NCBI GenBank assembly: GCA_025201345.1
Contig: JAIXMG010000003.1
Location: forward strand, 434,001 to 498,000
Length of the DNA: 64,000 nt
DNA from: Thamnidium elegans
Lineage: Eukaryota > Mucoromycota > Mucoromycetes > Mucorales > Mucoraceae
Direction of reading: 5' to 3'
Below, piece by piece: positions 45,001 to 55,265 of the stretch. Under the pieces are notes generated by a model. That model saw only the letters and a program-made list of their open reading frames with translations. It searched no databases and was not told where the DNA came from. Every line of letters begins with the position of its first letter. Positions within the stretch are counted from its first letter, which is position 1. The translations under genes and the position numbers were made by a program.

Positions 45001-45507
45001 GGGTCTGGTACAAGATAGGTTCCAGCGTGAAATGCTAGATGGGAAATGAAATAATTAAAAATATGTAAGTGACAAAGTTGTAGCCGCTATTTTTACGCGT
45101 TTTTTTTACTTAATTCATAAATCCCTATAGTTAAAATCCGGCCCGGAAAAGCGTTTAAACTCCGAATTAAATATTAAAAGGACTTCGACCCGGACAAAAA
45201 ATATATCATTAGAAAGCCACAAAAAATCTGCATCGAATGATAGTTTTGTTACTTTTTTCGACAAGCCACAGCAATAACTATATGATTATTAATATTCTGA
45301 GTTTTCATCTGGCTTCTACTTCTCGAATATATACACATAGGACATAGTTAATACTTCATTTGAAAGACATTTAATTCTTACTAATGTGCGTAATAGTAGA
45401 AATAAATTTTTCCGATTAATTAGGACACAGTTAAACAAAAACCCAAAAGATTGTAACAATATTGTACACAATCTAATTGATGGTAAATTCGTAATAATAA
45501 CAACTCG

Positions 45508-45575
45508 TCTCCCTAGTCCAACCTGTAGAGCATTAGCTCAGCATTATGATGGTCCCGGTTCAATTCCCGGAAAAC
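45508..45575 (+). pseudogene. tRNA-like sequence (degenerate, Ala-AGC-like)
   Basis: GGTCCCGGTTCAATTCCCGG is a good match to a tRNA T-arm/B box, and GTAGAGCATTAGCTCAGCA resembles the A box to anticodon region with loop CTCAGCA (anticodon AGC). The T-stem has one mismatch, the D-stem and acceptor stem do not pair, and no CCA-compatible end is seen. It is therefore a tRNA relic or a tRNA-derived SINE head inside element G, not a working tRNA. Confidence 0.35.
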
Positions 45576-46791
45576 GTTTTATCAATTTTTTATTTTTAAA
45601 AAATTTGCTTTTTTTTCGCATTTTTTATTTTGGTTTTTTGCTTATAACTTTCAATCTAAATGTACTAGAGGTATATATTTTATATATTTTAAAAGAGAAA
45701 CGTAGTATATTCTATTGAAATAAATTTTAAACGTTTTTACTTAGTAGAAAAATAATTTTATAATTACAAAATAAAAATTACAATGAAGAGGTATATATCT
45801 AATTTTGTTTATTATTACGATAAATTAAAGTATAATTTCGTAAATAGCTTTTAATAAGCATACAATAAATATATATTAAGCGGCTAGTTTTTGTCTTTTA
45901 TATGATATAAATATTTTACATTTATATGAATTATTTACCTTGATATCGATAATTTTGTTTGTTTTTTCGCTCTCCGAAAAAATCATAACTTCGTCAAATA
46001 TGCCGATAATGTTTCCAGATTACTATCATTGAAAAGGGAATAAAAAACAGCACTAATAAACTACAGTTTATATATCTATATCGTATGATCGGAGCTCACA
46101 GTTGACGTCTAAAATGTGTCAAAATAAATTACTTTATTCGATATCTCTAAAACTATAGATGATACAACTATATTTTCTTTTAGAAATATATGTACGTTAT
46201 GCACAGGTATAATATAATAAAAGCCTTACCATTTTAGATTGATTCTGGTAGCTTTTAGAGCAATTTGAAATTATTCGATTTTTACTTGATTCTAGGCATT
46301 TTGGGCGATTTAAAATGTTAGTATAGACATCGTTTTTAGCAATTATAATGTTCAACATACTATTGTAACTATATAGCTTCAATACGGCTACTATTTATAT
46401 ATTTTTCGCGAAATATCATATAAATATCATGTAATATCTCTTTTGGCCGAGGACTTTGGGGATATAAATGCGTTTACTAAAGCTATTTTGCTAAATTTAA
46501 TGAGTGGCTTTTTTTGTGACTTCGAAAGCTCTTCGTAAAAAAGGTTTTTTTATCTAAAAAGATAAAAACCCTCTTTTCTTTCATGTAAGTTTTTTTTTCT
46601 ACTATTATGTTTACTCGTAAAAGTAATATCTAACGTAATTCCTTGTTTCTATAATAACCAAACAACACTTTCGTCATACTATTTCACTTTTGCAACTACT
46701 TTTAAACAATTATTCGACATTCATTTCACTCATTCGTTTAATTTAACTTAAATCTACTTACATTACTCGATTACAATTAAGATCTTAGACA

Positions 46792-48535
46792 ATGTCAACT
46801 CGTAATTCTAGCAGATCAGTTACACCTTATGCCCGTAGTGGTAGAAGACAAAACTCTCTTAATACTAGCATTATTTCAGAAGTCCCTTCTGTTCCTACTA
46901 TTATTGCTCGGTCCAATTATGGCTCTAGAGTACCTCGTACTGGTGATAAAAATGTAGAAGCCGTGATTTTATCTGATCCTGACAGAACTTGGACGTAAGT
47001 TTATATTACAATCTTTTATATTATCGCTGTATTTTGACTATAGTTTTAGCTACCTAATCGAAGAACTGAAAGTGTTTGAAAGAAGTGACATGACTTGCGA
47101 ATTTAATGGCTGTCAAATCCAAATGGAACTTTACTATCGTAGCGATCGCGACCAGTACTACTACAAGTGTTCAGGAAACTCCCACGTAAGCAGCATTCCC
47201 GGTTTGGATGAAGGTCATCGTTATAAGAAACTTACCACCATCACTAAGAGCTCTTTCTGGTACAAAAGAAAAGCAGCTGCACACAAGATTTTAGGTGCTA
47301 TGATGGACTATATGCGTAAGGAGTCTCTTCAACAAATCTTCGATAGTAGAAGTTTAAGCAAGGGAGCTCTTCTTCAAATCATTCGGGATATTCAAGTCAT
47401 GATGCTTTCAGACTATGAGATGCATGCTTTGACTCCTGAAAACCGTCTTGGTGTAAACCCTCGTTGTCACCATATTCAAATCGACGAATCTAAAATTGGA
47501 AAAAGAAAAAACAATGTTGGTAGTCGTGTCGAAGGTGTTTGGGTGTTCGGAATGGTTGAAGCCTTGATACCAGAATCTGGTCCTATGACGTATCAATACA
47601 TTGATAACCGTAATAACATCGATGAGACTCGTCATAGATATGTTGCTGGCAGAAGATTTTTTTGCACTGTTCCCAATCGTGTTGCTGCTACACTTCTTCC
47701 TATTATTTACAAGTATTGTGCACGAGGTTCTGTTATTCGCTCAGATGGTTGGAGAGCTTATAGAGGTCTTCATAATCAAGAAACACAAGACCAGTTTGAA
47801 GCAAATGGACTGACCTTTGGAGGTATCGGTACTGGTCTTTATTTTCGTGCGCATCAGGTTGTAAATCATTCTCAAGGTTTTGCCACGCGTGATCAAGTAA
47901 GCGAAAATCCGGTAGTGTCTCACGTCCCTGAATCAGGTCTGATCCATACGAATATAATTGAATCATTGTGGAGAGATATGAAGGTGTTCATTAAGCCTAG
48001 ACATCGTACAGTTCGATCTGCTCCAGGTAAACTATTGGAGTACTTATGGTTCATTGATAATAAAGAAGATGTGATGGGTGGTATGGCTCGTTTTCTTCGT
48101 GAGGTAAAATTTTCTGACAACACCGGCATTATTGAAACAGGCGATAACAACCAGGGGTCATTCGAACCTGATATGTTCACGGAGGCTAGAAGTGGAGAGA
48201 CACCAGAGCAGCAAGAGAGAAGAGAGGATCGCGATCAAAGTAACTTTGAAGCTTGGGTGAATCGTCGTCGTGCTAGGGATGAAGAGGAACTCGATGAGGA
48301 CTCTACTACAGACGAAGAAAGTGATGATGATGACCCCTCTTTCATCATCCCATCTTTTTCCACACCAAGAGTTAGTGAATTGGGTATCGAAAGACAAACA
48401 GTACCAGTTACTAGAAATAATCATCAAGCGGATCAGCATATTTCAGAGGCTCCATCAACCACCCCACCTCGTCAACGTGGAAGACCAAGAGTTAATAGAG
48501 GACGAGGACGACCTTCTTCATCACGTAGATCATAA
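46792..48535 (+). CDS. ISXO2/Merlin-like transposase of element G, 564 aa, 2 exons
   Basis: Exon 1 46792-46994, intron 46995-47043 (49 bp, GTAAGT...TAG), exon 2 47044-48535. The total is 1695 nt in frame. The N-terminal 65 residues are Ser/Arg-rich. A zinc-like module follows (CEFNGCQ ... YYYKCSGNSH). The IS1595/ISXO2 catalytic core has QIDESKIGKRKNNVG (first Asp), VIRSDGWRAYRG (second Asp) and LIHTNIIESLWRDMK (third motif). An acidic linker (DEEELDEDSTTDEESDDDD) leads to a C-terminus with two AT-hook-like motifs (RGRPRVNRGRGRP). The enzyme should excise and integrate G and H by a DDE-type reaction. It looks complete and could be active. Copy H differs at a handful of residues. Confidence 0.92.
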
Positions 48536-48782
48536 AGATTTAACCTTTTTTTGCTTGTCTTTTTTTCACTCGCTTTTTTTATTGACAACTTTCTATATTA
48601 TATACTCTTTATTCTTTTCAAATAAACCAACCTTTTTAAAACATTAACTATATTTTTGTATCATTTAACAGTTATACTATTATACATTTTACTGGGCTTT
48701 ATTAATTGTTTTACAAGCCATTTCTTATCTAGCTTCCGATATTTACATTACACATCGTATACTTCATTATACATGAACGATT

Positions 48783-48847
48783 TGCATAAATCATCTGCAT
48801 GAACAATTTGCATGAGCGATCTGCATGAAAGATTTGCATGAATGATT
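48783..48847 (+). repeat. 13-bp tandem repeat with octamer motif
   Basis: Five consecutive 13-bp units of TGCATGAANNATY type (TGCATAAATCATC, TGCATGAACAATT, TGCATGAGCGATC, TGCATGAAAGATT, TGCATGAATGATT). Alternate units contain ATTTGCAT. It lies downstream of the transposase, inside the right part of G, and is kept in H at about 60757-60823. Candidate transposase or host-factor binding array. Confidence 0.75.
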
Positions 48848-49445
48848 CAAGAGACTCTGCGATACTGTGGTATTATCAGTCTAGCACAAATATACAATAT
48901 CTTGCGTACAGTTATATCATTTAACTTATTGCCCTTCAATAGATAAATAAATATTTATTTCTATTTTTAATTTTTGGGTCCTCTATATCTCTCGTGATAT
49001 ACCGTTCTTTAATTCATCCTTACATTTATCTATCTAAGATATAGTAATGCGCTTTAACATTATAGAATCAGGTATTTCTACGGCCTAGGAGAGTCATTGA
49101 ACTTCATATTTACCTAGACGTCATACACATGCCGCTATTAAATACCTGAGACCTATTGATCTCTCCCACGATGATTGTGCTTAATTATAAAGAAATTTAA
49201 TTTTGCTATCCGATGCAGAATTTTTGTGGCTTTCCAACGATATATTTTTTGTCCGGTTCGGAGTTTATTTAGTATTTAATTCGGTGTTTAAATTAATTTC
49301 CGGCCCGGATTTTATTTTTAGCGATTTATGCATTAACTCAAAAAGATGCATAAAAATAGCGGCTACAACTTTGTCACTTACATATTTTTGACTACTTCAT
49401 TTCCCATCTAGTATTTCACGCTGGAACCTATCTTGTACTTCAGCC

Positions 49446-49605
49446 ATATTTTTTAAAAAGTATTCTTGTTCTATTAAATCCCCAAAGTTTTCCATTATGC
49501 TAATATTTTAAAATTATGTTTTTATTTGTTTACAAATTAATCCACCTAATATTTATTTTAATAATAAAATTCAATTTTATCCATCTCATACATTTTTATA
49601 AATCT
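49446..49605. other. AT-rich spacer between G and the gypsy fragment
   Basis: Non-coding on the plus strand. On the minus strand a short frame (MENFGDLIEQEYFLKNM) runs from about 49496 into G, possibly the target gene that G interrupted, but too short to identify. Confidence 0.3.
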
Positions 49606-52418
49606 GAGAGTTATATTGGGATATATCCGGATATTCAACTTGATAAAGAATGGAAAGAAGAATTCTCAAAATTATTCCCTTATGCATTCAAGGGAGAGGT
49701 AACCGAATTACCAGGGATATCATTGTAACGGATCCAAAAGATGCACCACCTATATTTCATCAACCATATCGTATGAGCCCTCTTGAATTGAATGAATTAA
49801 AAAAACAACTTACAGAGCTTGAACAAAAAGGATTAATTGTACCTACCGCATCACCGTATGGATTTCTAATACTTTTTGTAAGAAAAGCTGGATCAAACAA
49901 TGCTGATGGAACACCAAAACTACGAATGTGTTGTGACTTCAGAAGTATAAATAAGATTACAATAGCTCAACGAATTCCTATTCCACGAATAGATGAATGC
50001 TTAGATCAACTTCATAATAGTACATGTTTTTCACAAATTGATTTGATAGGAGCATTTAACCAAGTTCGATTATCAGAATCCGATTCAATGAAAGCAACGA
50101 TATCACATCGTTTTGGACAGCATAGATTTTTAGTAGCTCCATTTGGATTAAAGAATTCGGGACCATATTTTCAAGATGTAATTAACAAAGTATTGAAACC
50201 ATTTGTGGATAAATCTGTAATTATCTATGTTGATGATTTATTGATATACTCTAAAAATGAAATTGAACATAAAAAACATGTAAAACAAGTTTTACAAAAA
50301 CTTGATGAAGCCAAATTTATTATTAATATAAAAAAATCGCATTTTAACATGAAAGAACTTACATTTTTAGGTTATCATATTTCAAAAGACGGTATTGCTC
50401 CTTCAAAACAAAAAACAGAAGCTATTCAAAAATGGCCTATACCAACAAATGTTCAACAAGTTCGTCAATTTCTCGGTTTAACACAATATTATCGTCGATT
50501 TATTCCTCGATTTGCACATATTGCCTCACCACTTACAGGATATAAAACCCGATCTATTATATGGACTCCGCAATGTCAAGTCGCTTTTGATATATTAAAA
50601 CAAAAATTATCTTCGGCACCCATATTACTTACACCGGATATGAATAAACCTTTTCGTATCGAATGTGATAGTTCTGATTTTGCAGCAGGTGCTGTACTCC
50701 TGCAACAAGATAGTAATGATAACTGGAAACCATTAGCTTTTGAAAGTAAACGATACAGTAAAGAAGAAAGGGTATATCCTGCTCAAGAAAGAGAAATGTT
50801 AGCCATTTTAATTGCTTTAAGAAAATGGCTATGTTTTATTGATGGTAAGGAATACACTGTATTCACTGATCATTTACCACTAAAATACTATCGTGATCAA
50901 AAACACCCTGTGCCTCGACTAGTAAGATGGATGTCTGAAATTGAACTGTACAATCCTAATATACAATACAAAGCTGGTAAAGAAAATATTATTCCTGACT
51001 TACTATCTCGTCGTGATGGACGTAATTGCATTCCTGCAAATACATCACTCCAACCAAAATACCTATATAATACAAATAATCCTTCATCATTAAGTAAACC
51101 AATTAAATCAATCAAGGATGACCCTATTCAAGATTGGCCTTTGTTATATTTTCGTGAAGAAGACCAGTGGCCTCCATTATTAAGTCAAGAATTACAACAA
51201 AATAAAAGTAGATTTATTGTCAAAAATAAACATATTTATAGGATAATCAAAAACCCGAAATCAGATGATACAACAGAACTCAAGTTTATTCCGTTTCATC
51301 AACGTGCAGATCTTATTAATGATTTCCATATTGCATACGGTCACCTTAGCCAAATATCCGTATTTCATCAATTAAAAAATAGAATATGGTGGCCAGGTAT
51401 TCAACAAGATATCACAGATTGGTTAAAATCATGTCAACAATGTCAACTTGCAAGTCGTACTGAAAAAGGTATACACCATTCGCCAATGAGACCACTAGAT
51501 GTACCACCGGCCTTTTCTCGATGGCATCTTGATTTTATAGGTGAGTTACCTACAACAAAAAATGAAAAGCGATGGATATTAGTAGCAGTTGATTACTCTA
51601 CTAATTGGCCAATAATCAGTGCTCTAAAAAATGCGACTGGAGATGAAATTGTTCGATTTATATATGAAGAAATTGTATTAAAATTTGGTAACCCAGTTGA
51701 AATATTTACAGATCGCGGTGCCAATTTTATGTCAAAAGTATTAAAACAGTATATGAATAAGATTCGATCAAAACATACGTTTACCAGTGCTTATCATTCG
51801 AGAAGTAATTCAAAATGTGAAAGACTTAACCAAGTTATCAAAAATATGTTAAAAAAATATGTAAATGGTGATGTACATAGTTGGGATGAATATATAGATA
51901 CTGTTACGTTTGCTTGTCGAATACGTAAACACGCTACAACTGGTTATAGTCCTTTCTTTTTAGTCTATGGTACTCAACCAAGAATTCCAGGTGATTTTCA
52001 CAGGCCATATATGAATGATATTACTGAATTCGATGCAAATTTAATTACTGAAGATGCTCTTACTCGTATTCGAAATCTTAGAGAAACTAGATTTTTGGCG
52101 GAAGAAAATTTAAGAAATCAAGGTATAAAAGATAAAGAAAGATGGGATAGTTTAATAAAGGGTAAAGAAACACAAACATTTAAAAAGAACGATTTCGTAC
52201 TATTACGACATGAATCGAAAAAAGGATTGGAATATAATTGGATGGGGCCATATCAAATCATCAACTGCAATCCAGATTTCAACGTATATCAAATTAAAGA
52301 AATAGAAGGAAATATTTACAACTCTTGGGTTCATACTGATAGATTAAAACCAATATCTGTAAACAACACTAATATATCAACCAGTTGGTACATTCCTCGT
52401 ATAGCAAGAGCGCAATAA
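49606..52418 (+). pseudogene. Ty3/gypsy pol (RT, RNase H, integrase), 5'-truncated
   Basis: The main frame (49650-52418, 922 codons) holds reverse transcriptase (CCDFRSINK, FSQIDLIGAFNQV, IIYVDDLLIYS with YVDD at 193-196), RNase H (RIECDSSDFAAG, D340; FTDHLPLKYY), the integrase HHCC zinc finger (H560, H565, C595, C598), the integrase core (D628 in LDFIGEL, D688 in TDRGANF, E724 in NSKCERLNQ) and a GPY-type end (WMGPYQII). There is no chromodomain. Just upstream, DKEWKEEFSKLFPYAFKGEV is the usual lead into RT but in another frame, so one frameshift lies near 49720. Gag and protease are missing and no LTR is recognisable on either side. It is an inactive fragment. The 3' half looks intact. Confidence 0.9.
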
Positions 52419-52812
52419 TTACACTATAATTAAAAAAAAAAAAAAAAAAAAAATACGACCAAATCAACTATAACAATACTCCCAACAAAAGGTTAAAAGC
52501 TAATATATGGCCACCGCTGGATCTGGGATAATTGAGAGGGTTAAAAAATTACTATAAAAGGCGATTTTTCTTGTGTAACATATTTTGTGTAACCTTTGTG
52601 TAACATATTGCCAAAATCATTTTTGAGAGTTTTTGGTTGATTTCAATTTTTTCGTTTATAGTCACATGACATACTTGAAATAAGCCCAGAAATCGTCTAT
52701 ATGGATATCTTGCCAAAATAAGTGAGTTTTGATGTTACGATTTCGTCAAATAAATCGTAAACCGTGGGAGATCGATCGAATACTTGTATAAGCCGTCTTT
52801 TTATATGGGAAT

Positions 52813-53013
52813 GAGAAATATTTATGTTACAAATGTTTTTTTGATTTCAATGTATATTAAAATAATTATAAAAACAAGCTTCGCTACTTTTATTTATTTT
52901 AATTACATATCATCAAAAACCATAAATACACAAATAAAAAATAAAGTAAAAATTACATTTTATTTTCAATTTTATCTATATATTTATTTATATTCGAAAT
53001 ATAAATGTTTCTC
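52813..53013. mobile_element. 201-bp MITE (GAGAAATATTTATGTTAC ends)
   Basis: Starts GAGAAATATTTATGTTACAA and ends AATATAAATGTTTCTC (inverted). About 80-85% similar to the 202-bp copy at 59624-59825, and the partial copy at 60068-60158. AAT on both sides may be a 3-bp TSD. Non-coding. Confidence 0.78.
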
Positions 53014-53055
53014 AATAGTGGTTCTTGACTAGAAATAATTATTGCTGTTAATTAG

Positions 53056-53319
53056 TGAGAAATGTTTCTATTTATATTTTATATAATATATAATTTTAAT
53101 TACTTGTTATTAAATTTAATTCTTATATTCAATTGTTTTGTTACATTTAAATAATATAATATAATTAATATTCTTGAACAAAGTTGTAAGTTTGAACTTA
53201 CTACGTGCTTTTTATTTAATTTTGAAAGAAAAAAATTATCGCAAATTGGGGTTTCGTTCCGTTGCGAAATTGAAATAGAAAATGAAAAGAATGATACTAT
53301 AATATTAGATCGTTTCTCA
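53056..53319. mobile_element. 264-bp MITE, second copy
   Basis: Same length and interior as the MITE at 9856-10119, with ends TGAGAAATGTTTC and GATCGTTTCTCA. Non-coding. Confidence 0.78.
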
Positions 53320-53791
53320 AAAGTTATATCAAAAAATAAAATAAAAGTAAAATTACTAGATAATTATCAGACTAAGAATAGATTGTTACTTTTATTAATG
53401 AAAAAGTGTGTGTCTTATATACATATTATGGGTTGAATAAGCGCTTATCATAATGTGAAACTTAGACAGTTTCAACAAGACATTAATGAATGAGCAATTT
53501 GGAATAATAAATATACTTTTCAGAAAGTCAATTACAATAACGGTGATGCGTATTATGTTTCTAATTGACTTCTTAACAAACGACGTACGATAGAGGCTTG
53601 TTGATTATAAATAGTAAGACTATAAACGAAAAAATTGAAATCAACCAAAAACTCTCAAAAATGATTTTGGCGGTATGTTACACGAAGGTTATACAAACTA
53701 TGTTACACAAGAAAAAATCGCCTTTTATAGTAATTTTTTAACCCTCTCAATTATTCCAGATCCAGCGGTGGCCATATATTAGCTTTTAACC

Positions 53792-54317
53792 ATTCCAAGG
53801 TTTATTTTTGAAAACTAGATTAAATTTCACCTAAAGTCATCACTAATACATTTTCTGTTTTAGTTTTATAATCGAGAGTTAAAGCAGAAAATAAATCGAC
53901 CAATTTCTTAATATTACTCTTTTTGCTGTAAAAAACACGCTATAGTGCGTATGTTTGGTATTAAACTTGTTTTTTATATATAGAATGCTATATATAAGTT
54001 TTAAACTGTCATACAGAACAGTTTTATTTTTATAGCTCCTCAAAATATCCATTTTTCAGATAGTTACAAGTATAAAAAAATCCTCGCAATTTAAATTAAA
54101 GAGTGACTGCTTTTAAATGATTTATTTAGGGGAGGGGAGGGGGGCTAGATTTTTTTTTCTTTTTTTTTCTTCTTTCTCTAACTTTTTAACAAACATGTAA
54201 GTACAAACTAAAATAAAAAGGAAACATAATGCCATTGCCCCATTGCTAATGTTAACTTATACCTACTCATTCACTCTACATTAGTATATATAGTTAATCT
54301 TAAGCATCTTATTTTAA
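53792..54317. other. Non-coding interval
   Basis: AT-rich, with one isolated G-rich stretch (GGGGAGGGGAGGGGGG, about 54129-54144) next to a T-run. I see no gene here. Confidence 0.4.
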
Positions 54318-54758
54318 ATGTCTTCAACTATTTCTCGTTCTCGTGGCCGTGTTACTGGTCAAGTAGTCTCTACTTACCGTAGTCGTGTTTTAGATGGTGA
54401 TGTCTTGGAGTTAGCTGGAATAATTACTCGTGAAAGAGGAGAACTCTGGACGTAAGTTACTTCTATTACTATCTACTTCTTCGAAGATAACTAATATCAA
54501 ATATTCTTATTTCTAGTGTTCTCAAGGATGATTTTCAAGCGTTTGATAGGGATTCAGAAGCTCGCTGTGGTATTAATGGGTGTACTGGATATCCTTATTT
54601 ATGGTGGCGTGAAGAGAGAGACACTATGGCGAGAAAAAATGATAAATTTAATCATCAATGATTGCAGAATCAGTGGACTGATTACAGCGTCAGTAATGAT
54701 TCAAATTAAGCTGTACAGAAATAAAATTATCAGTGAGATTGAAGCTCCTCTAAATTAA
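54318..54758 (+). pseudogene. N-terminal fragment of an ISXO2/Merlin-like transposase gene
   Basis: Exon 1 54318-54451 (MSSTISRSRGRVTGQ ... GELWT), intron 54452-54516 (GTAAGT...TAG), exon 2 from 54517 (VLKDDFQAFDRDSEARCGIN). The exon-intron layout and the WT|V junction match the element G gene (DRTWT|FSYLIEELK), and CGINGC parallels CEFNGC. The frame hits TGA at about 54660. Shifting frame there gives CRISGLITAS... to a stop at 54758. The catalytic domain is absent. Either a truncated relic or a small derived gene. Confidence 0.6.
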
Positions 54759-54782
54759 GCACAGATTTACTTTTTTTTTCTC

Positions 54783-54817
<35 letters not shown>

Positions 54818-55265
54818 AACAAAAAATCGTCGTTTGAAATAAAAGTGATCTCAATCGTTAGACAATCATTGATGATAAGTTTATCAGTGAATAATATTTT
54901 TCTTTTCATAACACTGACTTACCGTTATATTTAATATTCCGCCCAGTGAAATACTATATATAAGAGCTTTTTTTTTGAAGCATCATTGTAACTTTATTTT
55001 ATTTTTTCTTAATTCTAAATTAATACTGCCGTCAACCAGAATCGTAAAATAACTTCCACGGATTATTCTATTAGGAACATCGAGACTTTCATTAACTTCA
55101 GCACTACAAATATTCACAATAAACATCACTTAAGAAATCGCAAGTCACGATCAAAGTAAATAAATCTTTTTTTGGCAAAACTGTTTTTTTTTTTGAGACA
55201 AAATAATCTTTTTATTAACCTTTTATTATTATTATCATTAAACGACGAAAAAAAAAATTGTACTA
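54759..55265. other. 3' flank of CACTA C, left end unresolved
   Basis: A T-run of about 28-32 bases (near 54783-54814) and then sequence similar to CACTA A (TTAATATTCCGCCCAGTGA here, TTAATATTCCGCTCTAGTGA at about 3000), so this belongs to C. No terminal CACTA repeat was found, and the ISXO2 relic suggests the end was lost. Confidence 0.5.

Larger units (their letters stand above)
45001..49445 (+). mobile_element. Merlin/ISXO2-like element G
   Basis: The 4445-bp element is bounded by inverted repeats of about 240 bp: GGGTCTGGTACAAGATAGG on the left and the complement of GGCTGAAGTACAAGATAGG on the right. The inner repeat includes GTGACAAAGTTGTAGCCGC. Element H (60159 onward) is an inverted, almost identical copy and confirms the right boundary. 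GG ends and the transposase fit Merlin. I could not find a matching 8-bp TSD, so one end may be altered. One intact transposase gene lies in the middle. Confidence 0.85.
52491..53791. mobile_element. Non-autonomous relative of Merlin-like element I
   Basis: The 1301-bp element has inverted repeats of about 169 bp, starting GGTTAAAAGCTAATATATGG on both sides. They closely match the termini of element I (ATATATGGCCACCGCTGGATC). No transposase is encoded. The interior carries two MITE insertions (52813-53013, 53056-53319). The 8-bp flanks (CAACAAAA, ATTCCAAG) do not match, so the TSD is lost or the ends are misplaced. It would depend on an element-I transposase for movement. Confidence 0.8.

Noticed and set aside
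45386..45718. 110-codon plus-strand frame near the left end of G
   Set aside because: It runs over the tRNA-like relic and low-complexity TIR sequence and has no homology.
47408..47966. Several overlapping frames opposite the G transposase (and mirror frames in H)
   Set aside because: Shadows of the transposase coding strand.
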